Origin: Bacteroidota bacterium
GTDB taxonomy: Bacteria; Bacteroidota; Bacteroidia; Chitinophagales; Chitinophagaceae
DNA: 9,375 bases
Assembly: GCA_023429985.1 (NCBI GenBank)
Contig: JAEZCV010000066.1
Location: forward strand, 1 to 9,375
Direction: 5' to 3'
How positions within the stretch are numbered: position 1 is the stretch's first letter; every line of letters starts with the position of its first letter. Positions 1 to 7,800 of this stretch are shown here, piece after piece. A program made the position numbers and the translations under genes. A model generated the notes under the pieces. That model saw only the letters and a program-made list of their open reading frames with translations, was not told the origin of the DNA and ran no database searches.

Positions 1-1
1 G

Positions 2-235
2 GTAGCTGCTGTTAAAGCCTTATTAGGGGGAGATGGTGGCTATTTTATTGCGGTATTAAAAGCTCAATTTGCTTTTATCTATTGGATATTTACGGGGCCA
101 GGAACCAAATTGCCTGTACAAAAACAAAGACTTACCCATTTAAAAGGTGTTTTCAGGGGAAATATTGTATGGGAATATTTTATAAATAAAAGACGGACTT
201 TCAATTCATTGTTTGAGAAAAAAGAAAATAATTAA
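2..235 (+). CDS. C-terminal end of a probable family 2 glycosyltransferase (5' end outside window)
   Basis: This is an open frame entering from the left edge and ending at TAA 233-235; 77 residues are visible. The tail contains a helix-rich stretch with aromatic residues (GYFIAVLKAQFAFIYW), a basic linker, and a VFRGNIVWEYFINKRRTF segment. That layout resembles the C-terminal tails of Bacteroidota GT2 proteins, which often end with a 'G-x-x-V-W-x-Y-F-x-x-R-x-K-T-F' type stretch after the catalytic GT-A domain. Family knowledge: such enzymes transfer a nucleotide-activated sugar onto a glycan or lipid carrier at the cytoplasmic face of the membrane, usually in surface polysaccharide pathways. 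The catalytic DxD part is not in the window, so the assignment rests only on the tail. The next gene begins 53 bp downstream on the same strand but has its own candidate promoter. Confidence 0.55.
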   Translation, partial: VAAVKALLGGDGGYFIAVLKAQFAFIYWIFTGPGTKLPVQKQRLTHLKGVFRGNIVWEYFINKRRTFNSLFEKKENN

Positions 236-240
236 TTCTT

Positions 241-271
241 TTTAACAATTTGCCATCATCCACTATTTTTG
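241..271 (+). promoter_or_regulatory. Candidate Bacteroidota-type promoter for the small membrane protein gene
   Basis: TATTTTTG at 264-271 matches the Bacteroidota -7 element TAnnTTTG exactly. TTTA at 241-244 matches the -33 element TTTG in three of four positions, with the favourable 19-bp spacer. A start of transcription would fall near 278, about 10 nt before the ATG at 289. The 11-bp core CTATTTTTGCA (263-273) recurs at 558-568 in the tRNA promoter. Confidence 0.4.
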
Positions 272-288
272 CACCACAAATTTTGATT

Positions 289-528
289 ATGGATTATCGC
301 CAGGAAGAATACCAGCAGGAACTGGAAAAAGTTCAGGATCGTGATTTTACCCATAACTGGGTTTCTTCTTCTGCTTTTATTTTTTATTTATCCGTTTTTT
401 GCATACTGGCTTTCTTTTTTGGAAGCTGTTACCGGTTGTATAACGAGCGCTACGAAAACAGTGGACCTGAAAAAGTTACCGTGCAGGAAAGCTCCCTCTA
501 TACACCAAAATATTCAGCTCCAAAGTAG
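289..528 (+). CDS. Hypothetical small single-pass membrane protein
   Basis: This encodes a 79-residue protein that I do not recognise. Residues 1-24 are hydrophilic and rich in Glu and Gln (MDYRQEEYQQELEKVQ). Residues 28-48 are a hydrophobic aromatic segment (SAFIFYLSVFCILAFFFGSC) predicted to be one transmembrane helix. The remaining 30 residues are polar. I chose ATG 289 over the in-frame TTG at 250, because that TTG lies upstream of a candidate -7 promoter element (264-271) whose start point would be near 278. A shifted overlapping frame (341-592) is also hydrophobic, which is expected when U-rich membrane-segment codons are read out of frame. Existence as a gene is supported mainly by the promoter and the plausible topology; function is unknown. 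Confidence 0.42.
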   Translation: MDYRQEEYQQELEKVQDRDFTHNWVSSSAFIFYLSVFCILAFFFGSCYRLYNERYENSGPEKVTVQESSLYTPKYSAPK

Positions 529-535
529 AGAAAAT

Positions 536-566
536 TTTGCTGAGATAGTTTCTATTCCTATTTTTG
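536..566 (+). promoter_or_regulatory. Near-consensus Bacteroidota promoter upstream of the tRNA genes
   Basis: TTTG at 536-539, a 19-bp spacer, then TATTTTTG at 559-566 gives a full match to the Bacteroidota housekeeping promoter (TTTG at -33, TAnnTTTG at -7). Transcription would begin near 573, leaving an 80-nt leader before tRNA-Gly. A second, weaker candidate lies closer to the tRNA: TTTG 608-611, 19 bp, then TAATACTG 631-638 (two mismatches), which would start near 645. Confidence 0.55.
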
Positions 567-652
567 CAACCCTTAGTTCTTTAAAACATTGATGATAATC
601 AATTCACTTTGATAAAGTTTTAGTGAAAACTAATACTGGAGAAGGTGAAATT

Positions 653-728
<76 letters not shown>

Positions 729-734
729 AAAAAC

Positions 735-759
735 TCCTCCCTAGTGGAGGATTTTTTTT
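735..759 (+). terminator. Intrinsic terminator between the two tRNA genes
   Basis: The stem TCCTCC (735-740) and GGAGGA (746-751) closes a 5-nt loop CTAGT and is followed at once by eight T residues (752-759). It lies 7 nt after the tRNA-Gly CCA and 20 nt before tRNA-Leu, so it would end the tRNA-Gly transcript and separate the two tRNAs, unless read-through supplies tRNA-Leu. Confidence 0.8.
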
Positions 760-779
760 GATGGTGATAAATACCACCT

Positions 780-865
780 GCCCTGGTGGTGAAATTGGTA
801 GACACGCAGGACTTAAAATCCTGTTCGCAGCAATGCGAGTGCCGGTTCAAGTCCGGCCCGGGGCA
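780..865 (+). tRNA. tRNA-Leu (anticodon TAA)
   Basis: This is a class II tRNA. The acceptor stem GCCCTGG (780-786) pairs with CCGGGGC (858-864) with one T-G pair. The D stem is GTG (789-791)/CAC (803-805). The anticodon stem CAGGA/TCCTG encloses CTTAAAA with TAA at 814-816. The long variable arm has stem TCGCA/TGCGA (825-829, 834-838), as in leucine tRNAs. The T arm is GCCGG, TTCAAGT, CCGGC. The discriminator A865 is followed by CAG, so the CCA end is not encoded and must be added by nucleotidyltransferase, unlike the neighbouring tRNA-Gly. Confidence 0.97.
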
Positions 866-872
866 CAGATAC

Positions 873-918
873 AGAAACAGAAAGAGAGCTGAGAACTCCA
901 CACACTCTTTCTGTTTCT
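873..918. terminator. 14-bp perfect inverted repeat between convergent genes, probable bidirectional terminator or end structure
   Basis: AGAAACAGAAAGAG (873-886) is exactly complementary to CTCTTTCTGTTTCT (905-918), leaving an 18-nt loop. It fills the gap between the tRNA-Leu 3' end and the stop of the convergent hydrolase gene. The right arm continues into a pyrimidine-rich stretch to about 957, but neither side has a clean U-run. It is therefore a likely transcript-end hairpin rather than a textbook intrinsic terminator. The motif TTTCTGTTTCTC (908-919) is nearly repeated at 926-937. Confidence 0.45.
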
Positions 919-943
919 CTTTCTCTTCCTGTTTCTCCCCTCT

Positions 944-2284
944 TTATTCTGCCTTCTTCCATTCCATTTCCTGCTTTCCCATTATCAATGTAAAGCCAGT
1001 CACCTTAGAATTTTCATCCATCTTAAATAACAATCTTGCATCATTGGCTTTGCAATGAAATTCTGTAGCAGATATGGGTTTGAAGCCTACTGTCGGCTGT
1101 CCTTTCAATTTGCTTAATATCATTCCGGAAGATGCTTCAAGAGTCATTTTCATTCCGCCATTAAAATTATATTCCCCTTCCAGCAATTTTAAATCATTAT
1201 CAGAAATGCGCTGGTATTGATAGAATACAGGAAACTCATATGCCTCATCAAAAGCAATGGCTTTTAATTTATCGCAAATCTCCTGGCCGGGAACATTCCA
1301 GTAGTTGGAAAGAAAAATAATAGTAGTGCCGGATTCGGGATAGCGCAGCCACATGGATTTAAAACCTTCGATGGAACCTGAATGTCCAACTTCAATTCTT
1401 CCATTGTATTTCCCTGTTTCCCAACCATATCCATAATCACCTTTTCCTGCAGTAAACATTTTTTGCTTAGTATCTTCATTTACTATTTTATTGGAATAAA
1501 GTAGCTGATCAAGTTTTAATAAATCACGCGCAGTGCTATACATGCCTCCTGCCCCGCTAATAATTGCTACATTATAATCTGTCACATGCACAAAGTCTTC
1601 AACCGGACCTGCTTCATATCCTAAAGCTTTGTATGGCTCGGGCCTGCCATCATAATCCATTCCCGTATCATTTAATTCATGTGCTGCTGCAAATTCTTTT
1701 ACCAGTTCCGACATAGTTTTACCTCTAATGTTTTCGGCAACATAAGCAAGCAGCATGTAATTTGAATTGCTGTACTGCCATTTGCTTCCGGGGGTATAAA
1801 TCAGAGGCTGTGAATTCAACAAATTCAAAACATCTTCCCTACCCTTCATTTTCAGGCGTTCATTTTTAAACTGATGCAAAGAAGAAATACTTCTAATGCC
1901 GGAAGTATGGTTGAGTAATTGTTCTATTGTTACAGAATCGGATTTAGAATAATCTTTCAGGTATTTGCTTAAGGGTTCGCTGATGTGCAGCAATCCTTTT
2001 TCCTGCAATTGCAAAATGATCATTGCCGTGAATGGCTTGGAAACTGAACCTATGCGAAAAGTTGTGGATGATGAATTGGGAGTATTCTCCTTCCTGTTTG
2101 CCTGTCCATACGATTTTTCAAATATTACATTACCTTTTCGTGCAATGATAACCGTACCGGAAAACAGGTGCTGCCGGCTAAAAGCAGCCAGCAGGGAATC
2201 TGCTTTTTCATGTATGGATTGAGCTTTTACCAGCGCTGGTATTAACAGTAAAAAGCAAAGCTGTAACAAAAAGAAATTTTTCAT
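944..2284 (-). CDS. Secreted serine hydrolase of the beta-lactamase/PBP-like family (class C-type, PF00144 fold)
   Basis: This is a 446-residue protein. Residues 1-21 form a signal peptide ending VKA before QS, so export to the periplasm is expected. The beta-lactamase-like domain spans about 25-345. It carries the active-site SVSK tetrad (Ser80, Lys83; Ser codon at 2047-2045), the second-motif YSN at 171-173, and HSG at 301-303 in place of the KTG triad. The flanking sequence LLNHTSGI (124-130) is also typical. Residues about 360-446 form a small beta domain that begins LKLLEGEYNF, like the DUF3471-type C-terminal domains often fused to these enzymes. Family members include D-alanyl-D-alanine carboxypeptidases, esterases and AmpC-type enzymes; the motifs cannot tell which. 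It lies 104 bp downstream of the histidine kinase gene in the same direction and may share its transcript. I found no TAnnTTTG-type promoter in that gap. Confidence 0.9.
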   Translation of the reverse strand: MKNFFLLQLCFLLLIPALVKAQSIHEKADSLLAAFSRQHLFSGTVIIARKGNVIFEKSYGQANRKENTPNSSSTTFRIGSVSKPFTAMIILQLQEKGLLHISEPLSKYLKDYSKSDSVTIEQLLNHTSGIRSISSLHQFKNERLKMKGREDVLNLLNSQPLIYTPGSKWQYSNSNYMLLAYVAENIRGKTMSELVKEFAAAHELNDTGMDYDGRPEPYKALGYEAGPVEDFVHVTDYNVAIISGAGGMYSTARDLLKLDQLLYSNKIVNEDTKQKMFTAGKGDYGYGWETGKYNGRIEVGHSGSIEGFKSMWLRYPESGTTIIFLSNYWNVPGQEICDKLKAIAFDEAYEFPVFYQYQRISDNDLKLLEGEYNFNGGMKMTLEASSGMILSKLKGQPTVGFKPISATEFHCKANDARLLFKMDENSKVTGFTLIMGKQEMEWKKAE

Positions 2285-2388
2285 GCAGGATATGACGCTG
2301 CTAATTATACCAGGTTACAGAGTTCTTGAAGCATTTGGTAAAATGGGATGGTCATGCATTTGAACGGTGCCCTCTTCAATTAAAAGTA

Positions 2389-4362
2389 TTATTTTTCTCC
2401 GTCAAATTCGCCTGGTAGTTTCACTTCTACAACCGTTCCCTTTCCTGGTGCTGATATTATTTCCAAATGGCCTCCAAAAACTTTTGCCCTGCTCAACATA
2501 TTATTTAAACCAATTCCATTGCCGGGTGTTTCCACGTCAAAACCTTTTCCATCATCCTTTATAGTTAAAATTGTGAAGTCAGGCTTTTGCTCCAGCACCA
2601 CTTCCACATTTTTGGCCTGGGCATGCTTTATAATATTGTTTAACTGTTCCTGAAGTATTCTGAATAAAGCCAGCTTCCGGTTTTTGTCGAGGTGAGCAAT
2701 ATATCCTTTGTGCTTAAACTGAACATTCAGGCCGGAAGATGAACTCACCATTTCTACCAGGTCTACGATGGCATCTACCAGCGATTGTGTTCCCAGCGTT
2801 GGTGCGGAAAGAACATGGGAAAGATTCCGGATCTCCGCAATACAATTATTTATATATTTTATGGATTTTGGCAATAATTCTTCCAGTAATGAAGGTTTGT
2901 TTTTTGCCATTTCCAGGTAAAGCTTAATTGTAGTAAGTATCTGGTTTACGTTATCGTGCAATTCATGACCAATAGCTTCTCTTTCTCTTTCCTGTGCAAG
3001 AATGATTTGCTTGGTTAGATTTTCCTGGTAAAGTTTTTGTTCCGAAAGAAGACGCGCTTCCAGTTGTTTTCTTACTGTAATATCACGAACCAGGATAACA
3101 TTACGCTTTTTGCCCTCATAATCCATATAATAGGAATATACATTCTCAGCCATGAATTCAGATCCATTTATCCTGGTAAAAATCACTTCTTCCCTGTTAC
3201 CTCCATCATCATAAATTAATGAGGTGAGGTCAATTAGCGGATCCGATTTACTGTAAATTTTAGAGAAAGCTATATTCTTTTCATCCATATCATCCAGCTG
3301 AAAAATTCTTAAGGCTGCAGGATTCATTGCTTCGATATTTCCATCTGCATTGTTTATAAATATTGCATCCCTGCTGTTTTCAAAAACCGATCTGTAAAGA
3401 TTTTCCTTCACCAGCAATTCTTTTGTAAATCTTCTTCTTTGCAAAAGAACATTGGTTACAATAATAAAGAACAGCAATAATAGCAGGGTGATGATCCCTC
3501 CAAAAACATAATCACGCTTTGCTCTTTCCCTGTAATCGGCCAAAACCTGATTAGCGGATGAACCTACCGTGGCAATAATCGGATATTCTTCAAGTTTTCG
3601 ATAGCTGAAATAAGTTGGGATTCCACGAATGGCATCCGGGGCAAAATAATTATATACAGGATGTTTTTTTAAATGCTCAAACAATGGACTCTTACTAATG
3701 TTTTCACTAAAACTTTCCTTACCTCCCATTCTTCGCGCATAAGTAACGCCGTTGGGATCCACCAGCGAAATAATATCCAATGATCCGAGGTTGGCATTAG
3801 AATAAAAGTTTGTAAAAACAGAAGGTGCATATTGAACTATTGCCACGCCTGCAAAGCTGCTGTCGGGACTATTGATCCTGCGGCTTAAAACGATCACAGG
3901 GCTGCCTGTTGATTTAGATATCAAAGGCTCACTTATTATAAGACCATCATCACCATCCCGGTGTTTTATAAAATAATTCCGGTCGGAGAAATTAATTTTT
4001 CTATTAGTAATGGGAAGATTACTGGAACGTAAAATGCCTTTCTCATCAATTATACCAATACTTACAATCTCACTAATGTCGAAGATGTTTGCATTGACAG
4101 TTTTTAAAACCACTTCATCTCCCGGTTCACGCTCATACTGCTGCTTCAGGGTTTGTAAAACAGCATCTGCATTTTTAATCAAAAGAATGGTGTATTGCTC
4201 CAGTGCAACTGCAAGGTTGGCATTTCTCTGGATGGCTGTATTGATTGTATTTTCCTTGTCCTGCTTTAATTGTACCAATATCCGGTTCCATATAAGGAAA
4301 ACCAGGAAGAGGCAAAAAACCAATACAAGGATGATCCATTTATTAATCCTGTCCTTAGCCAT
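2389..4362 (-). CDS. Membrane sensor histidine kinase, HisKA_3 (NarL/DesK-type) class with periplasmic sensor and PAS domain
   Basis: This is a 657-residue protein. TM1 is at about 9-30 and TM2 at about 285-307. Between them lies a periplasmic sensor resembling double-Cache/PDC domains; the stretch SDRNYFIKHRDGDDG (126-140) followed by ISEPLISKSTGSPVIVLSRR is typical of that fold and suggests binding of a small ligand. A PAS domain follows at about 318-432 (VFENSRDAIFINNADG), ending in an ITVRKQLEARL linker helix. The HisKA_3 motif EREREAIGHELHDNVNQ places the phospho-acceptor at His469 (codon 2958-2956). The HATPase_c domain has the N box around Asn576 (QEQLNNIIKHA), G1 DDGKGFD (603-609), G2 GNGIGL (614-619) and GKGT (640-643), so it looks catalytically intact. 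The start is firm: an in-frame TGA immediately precedes the ATG. Kinases of this class phosphorylate NarL/LuxR-type response regulators, and none is encoded here. Confidence 0.92.
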   Translation of the reverse strand: MAKDRINKWIILVLVFCLFLVFLIWNRILVQLKQDKENTINTAIQRNANLAVALEQYTILLIKNADAVLQTLKQQYEREPGDEVVLKTVNANIFDISEIVSIGIIDEKGILRSSNLPITNRKINFSDRNYFIKHRDGDDGLIISEPLISKSTGSPVIVLSRRINSPDSSFAGVAIVQYAPSVFTNFYSNANLGSLDIISLVDPNGVTYARRMGGKESFSENISKSPLFEHLKKHPVYNYFAPDAIRGIPTYFSYRKLEEYPIIATVGSSANQVLADYRERAKRDYVFGGIITLLLLLFFIIVTNVLLQRRRFTKELLVKENLYRSVFENSRDAIFINNADGNIEAMNPAALRIFQLDDMDEKNIAFSKIYSKSDPLIDLTSLIYDDGGNREEVIFTRINGSEFMAENVYSYYMDYEGKKRNVILVRDITVRKQLEARLLSEQKLYQENLTKQIILAQEREREAIGHELHDNVNQILTTIKLYLEMAKNKPSLLEELLPKSIKYINNCIAEIRNLSHVLSAPTLGTQSLVDAIVDLVEMVSSSSGLNVQFKHKGYIAHLDKNRKLALFRILQEQLNNIIKHAQAKNVEVVLEQKPDFTILTIKDDGKGFDVETPGNGIGLNNMLSRAKVFGGHLEIISAPGKGTVVEVKLPGEFDGEK

Positions 4363-4480
4363 TCATTCAGTTTAATGAGCTGATCTAATTACCTGTCATT
4401 CGCTATAACAATATATAAAAAATAAATATTATAAAATATAATTATTTTATGATTACGTCTTTTTTTAGTTGTACCTGTTT

Positions 4481-4514
4481 AAAAAAATAAAAGGCTGTCC
4501 CTATCGACAGCCTT
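4481..4514 (-). terminator. Intrinsic terminator of the RHS gene
   Basis: Read on the minus strand, AAGGCTGTC (4514-4506) pairs perfectly with GACAGCCTT (4499-4491) across a 6-nt loop. The T-rich tail TTATTTTTTT (4490-4481) follows. It lies about 120 bp past the RHS stop codon and about 120 bp before the kinase start, so the two genes are probably separate transcription units. The plus strand has no U-run after the hairpin. Confidence 0.88.
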
Positions 4515-4590
4515 AAAACAAGAGAAAAGAAACCTTTTTAAATGGCTTTAAATTATTTCACAAGACAGATAAAATTTTCTTTGCAATGTG

Positions 4591-4625
4591 TAAAGCAGTC
4601 ACCATTATAAATGATGACCGCTTTA
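4591..4625 (-). repeat. Imperfect inverted repeat (35 nt) directly after the RHS stop codon
   Basis: TAAAGC/GCTTTA, GTCA/TGAC and CAT/ATG pair in register, interrupted by two single mismatches (A-C at 4597/4619 and C-A at 4602/4614), around an AT loop at 4606-4610. In the RHS mRNA it would form a stem-loop 7 nt after the stop. It lacks a U-tail, so it may be a 3'-end stability element or a spent terminator. Confidence 0.4.
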
Positions 4626-4631
4626 TAAAAA

Positions 4632-4853
4632 TTATAGTTTGATAACCTTTAAAATCTCAGTTTCCGATAACCTAATCAGGTAAATTCCATTGGTTTGTCC
4701 GGAAAGATTTATTGTAAAATTGTTACCGTTGATAAGAACACGTTGAATAAGCGTACCGGTTTCGTTATAAACCATTGCTTCCCGGCCTATCAGGTTTGCA
4801 TCGCCAATAGACACTGTTATCAGGCCCGAGGTAGGATTAGGAAATACCACCGA
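4632..4853 (-). other. T9SS type A C-terminal sorting domain of the RHS protein
   Basis: Residues 1505-1577 show the hallmarks of this domain: the opening VVFPNPTSGLITV, a central V-Y-N-E-T-G-T-L-I strand with a Gly turn, then GIYLIRLSETEILKVIKL ending in the typical basic KxIKL tail. In Bacteroidota such domains are recognised by the type IX translocon and removed or exchanged for a lipopolysaccharide anchor at the cell surface. Confidence 0.92.
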
Positions 4854-7800
4854 TCTTTTCACTTCTCTGGCAATGTTGATCCTGATAATATTGGAGTATT
4901 TAAACCCACCATCCAGATCAATTTGTCTTAACCTGTAGTACATGGAAGGAATTTCAAGCTTGTCAACATTCATATCTGTAAACTGGTACTGTGTTGTTGC
5001 AGAGGAATTTCCAATGCTGTTCAGTTCACCAATATCTGCGAAATCATTTCCGTTGGCCGACCTTTCAATTACATATTTGCTGGTGTTATGTTCTTCGGCA
5101 GTTGCCCATTCCAGTAAATTATGTTTTCCAACATTTTTCCCTTTAAAATACAGCCAGGTTACAGGAAGAGGGGCCATCAGGGAGGCACATGCAATATCAT
5201 TTACATCCATAATTTCGGTATGCCCAACCAAATCGGTGGCAAGTACAAAGAAGCAATATTCCGCTCCCATTGGCAATTGAATGGTCGTGTCAGTTCCAAA
5301 AACTTCGGGTGCAATAACAGTATAATTTATACCATCTGTGGCCACATATACTGTATAGTTTTTAATTCCCGAACCGCCCGGATCATCGGAGCCGGTCCAT
5401 TGTAAATGAACAAATCCCGAATCATTAAAACTTGCCGAAACCATTTGACTTTGCGGCGCAACAGCGTCAATTGTATTGGTATAAATATTTGTAGGGATGG
5501 TATCATTGATATCAAAAACTATACTGGCCCGCGCTCCAATCGTATCCAGAGTTTGAGCGCTTGCTTTGGGAATTATACTAAAATTCACAAATCCATGACC
5601 GTAAAGAGGCTGGCTGCTGTCCTGCAGAAACAACAAACCTTTTTCAGGATCTTCGGTGGGTAACAGGGTTATGGGGTCAATACTTCTGAACTCCCAGAAT
5701 ACCTCATTTTTCATTTGGTCGAAACCTGCAACCACATCTACATAGAGGTCCATGGAATCGCGGCAATCTAAACGCGTGTAATAAGAAGTCAACCCTGCCG
5801 GTACAGAAAAGCTTTGGTTGTTGAATCCGAAACTTCCCAACTGAAATGTGCCTGCATCCTGGTTTGGTTCCATAGGTGTGCTAATACGGATATATTTTGC
5901 AGGAGCTGTGGCCGACTTATCATTTTCACAAAGTATGGTATATGGCATTCTCGATTTAACACTCACGTATTTTTTTTCTTTCACGCCTTCGGGACCTATG
6001 ATCTCATTAGGATCACGGGGAGCAATAATAACCACCTCTCCCGTAACTGGATCGTAATAGTCTCTTGGCCTTCTGCGGGTTCCATTCTCGGGGCAGGGAG
6101 TTGATTCGGTACTTACATAGGACATAGGTACGCCGTATTCATAATATGCCCAAAGGTTTCCATAAAATGTTCCGGCATTGGCAGAATGAGTGGAAAGTCC
6201 ATCACCTGTGGTTGATTCTACAACGAAGTCAATTCCCGAAAATACCGAACCCACACCTGTCCATGCCAGGCCGCTTAATAAAAAATCACCCGTAGCCTGT
6301 ACTTCCTGAGTATACTGCTCGTTGCTTTGTCCATCGGCAAAAGATGAAAGCATGGCTTCACCTTTTATAAGGTTATCAGCAACGTTCATTCCCTTCCCGA
6401 TCCTATCACTTGCCATAGCCATCTTATTTCCTTTGACGCCTTTTGCCCCAGCTGTATTATTCAAAGCCGTTTTCTTTGCCACAAGATTCTCGCCTCTTCC
6501 CAGCTGTGCATTCCGTCTTGCAGCACGATTAAGTTTTATTTCACTTGCCTCTTTAAAAGCTTTGGTTGCATCCGACCGCAATTTATAAGCAGTTGCATCG
6601 AGTGTATTTGTTGTAGCATAATTTATTGCAGAAGTTTCATAGGCAATATCATTCCGTTCCTGTGTTTTACTGCAATCTTCCAGGCCTAAAATATCAATTC
6701 CATTGGCAGGATTGTTTCCAACATACTGGTACATTCCCATACCATCTTCATATTCTATCAAATCGCGCTGGCTGAATAAACCTGTTTCGGGAGCATAATT
6801 CCTGTAGTAAAAATGAAAACCGGCTGTAGCGCTATCATATTGCTGGCCAGTAAATCCAAACCTGTTACCGGTGATCGAAGATGCTATGGGATTTCCAAGA
6901 CTGTCATAAACAGAAAGTTTACCAAAAGCATCATAGCGAAAATTCTCCATCAACCTTCCATTGGTGTTGGAAATAGCCTCAACAGAATTCAGTTCATTCT
7001 GATGATAATAGAAATTACTTTCATTGTTAACATTAACGACAGGTTTTAAAAAATGAGTGAAAACAGTTTGATTTTGAATTACTCCACTATTATTTCTTTC
7101 TTCTACAGGTGCAAGTCCAGCATAAGTGTATTTAAGGGAATTGCCATTAATTGATTTAATTATCCTTCGGTCGAAGGCGTCGTAAACATATGTGATAACA
7201 GAAGCAGGAGCAGATGAATCTTTTACTAACCTGCCTTCCGCATCATAAAATTTGTGAAACATGCCATCAAATGCCAGGTTTCCTCTTCCATCGTAAATCC
7301 GTGCAGCTCCATTGATGGCCGTCATCTGGTTGAGATTATTAATTGTATAGTTCTTAGCGGCGCCATTGATACTGGCCGCTACTCTGTTTCCTACTGCGTC
7401 GTAGGTGTAATTATTGGTAACATTTCCCTTTTTATGCTGAACGAGGCGGTAGTTGTCATCATAGGTATATTCTTCAGACAAAAGAGGATTATTAAAACGG
7501 TTAACCTGCGTTTTATTTCCTTCCTTATCGTAGGTAAAGCTGTTATTCAAAATATTGGGTCCGGAATTCTGCATAGAGGTCATTCGATTTCCCATATCGT
7601 ATTGCATGGTTGTAATGGTTCCATTTCCATAAAGAATATTTACAGGCAGGTTTTCACTATTATAACTGTATTCAGCTATCAGCTGATCATTGCTGAAAAC
7701 TGAAGCAAGCCGGCTTCTGTCATCATAAGATTTTACAACTGTTCTTCCGCCCGGATAAGAAATGGTTTGCGTACGGCCGGCATCGTTATAACTATAGGTT

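Larger units (their letters stand above)
4363..4631. other. Non-coding gap between the RHS gene and the kinase gene
   Basis: I see no gene here, in particular no immunity-type gene after the RHS protein. The gap contains the RHS terminator (4481-4514), an imperfect hairpin just after the RHS stop (4591-4625), and a 41-bp run of only A and T (4410-4450) that lies 48-88 bp upstream of the kinase ATG and presumably forms part of its promoter region. No TTTG/TAnnTTTG promoter is recognisable for the kinase. Confidence 0.6.

Noticed and set aside
341..592. Overlapping 83-residue hydrophobic frame beside the small membrane protein
   Set aside because: The hydrophobic stretch arises from the same T-rich bases read one frame over. 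The frame runs through the predicted tRNA promoter (536-566), and the 289-528 frame has a better-placed promoter and start.
2285..2388. TATAAT-like word before the hydrolase gene as a promoter
   Set aside because: It fits the sigma-70 pattern of other phyla, whereas Bacteroidota use TAnnTTTG, which is absent here. Repeated GCATTTG (2331-2337, 2356-2362) is too short to interpret.
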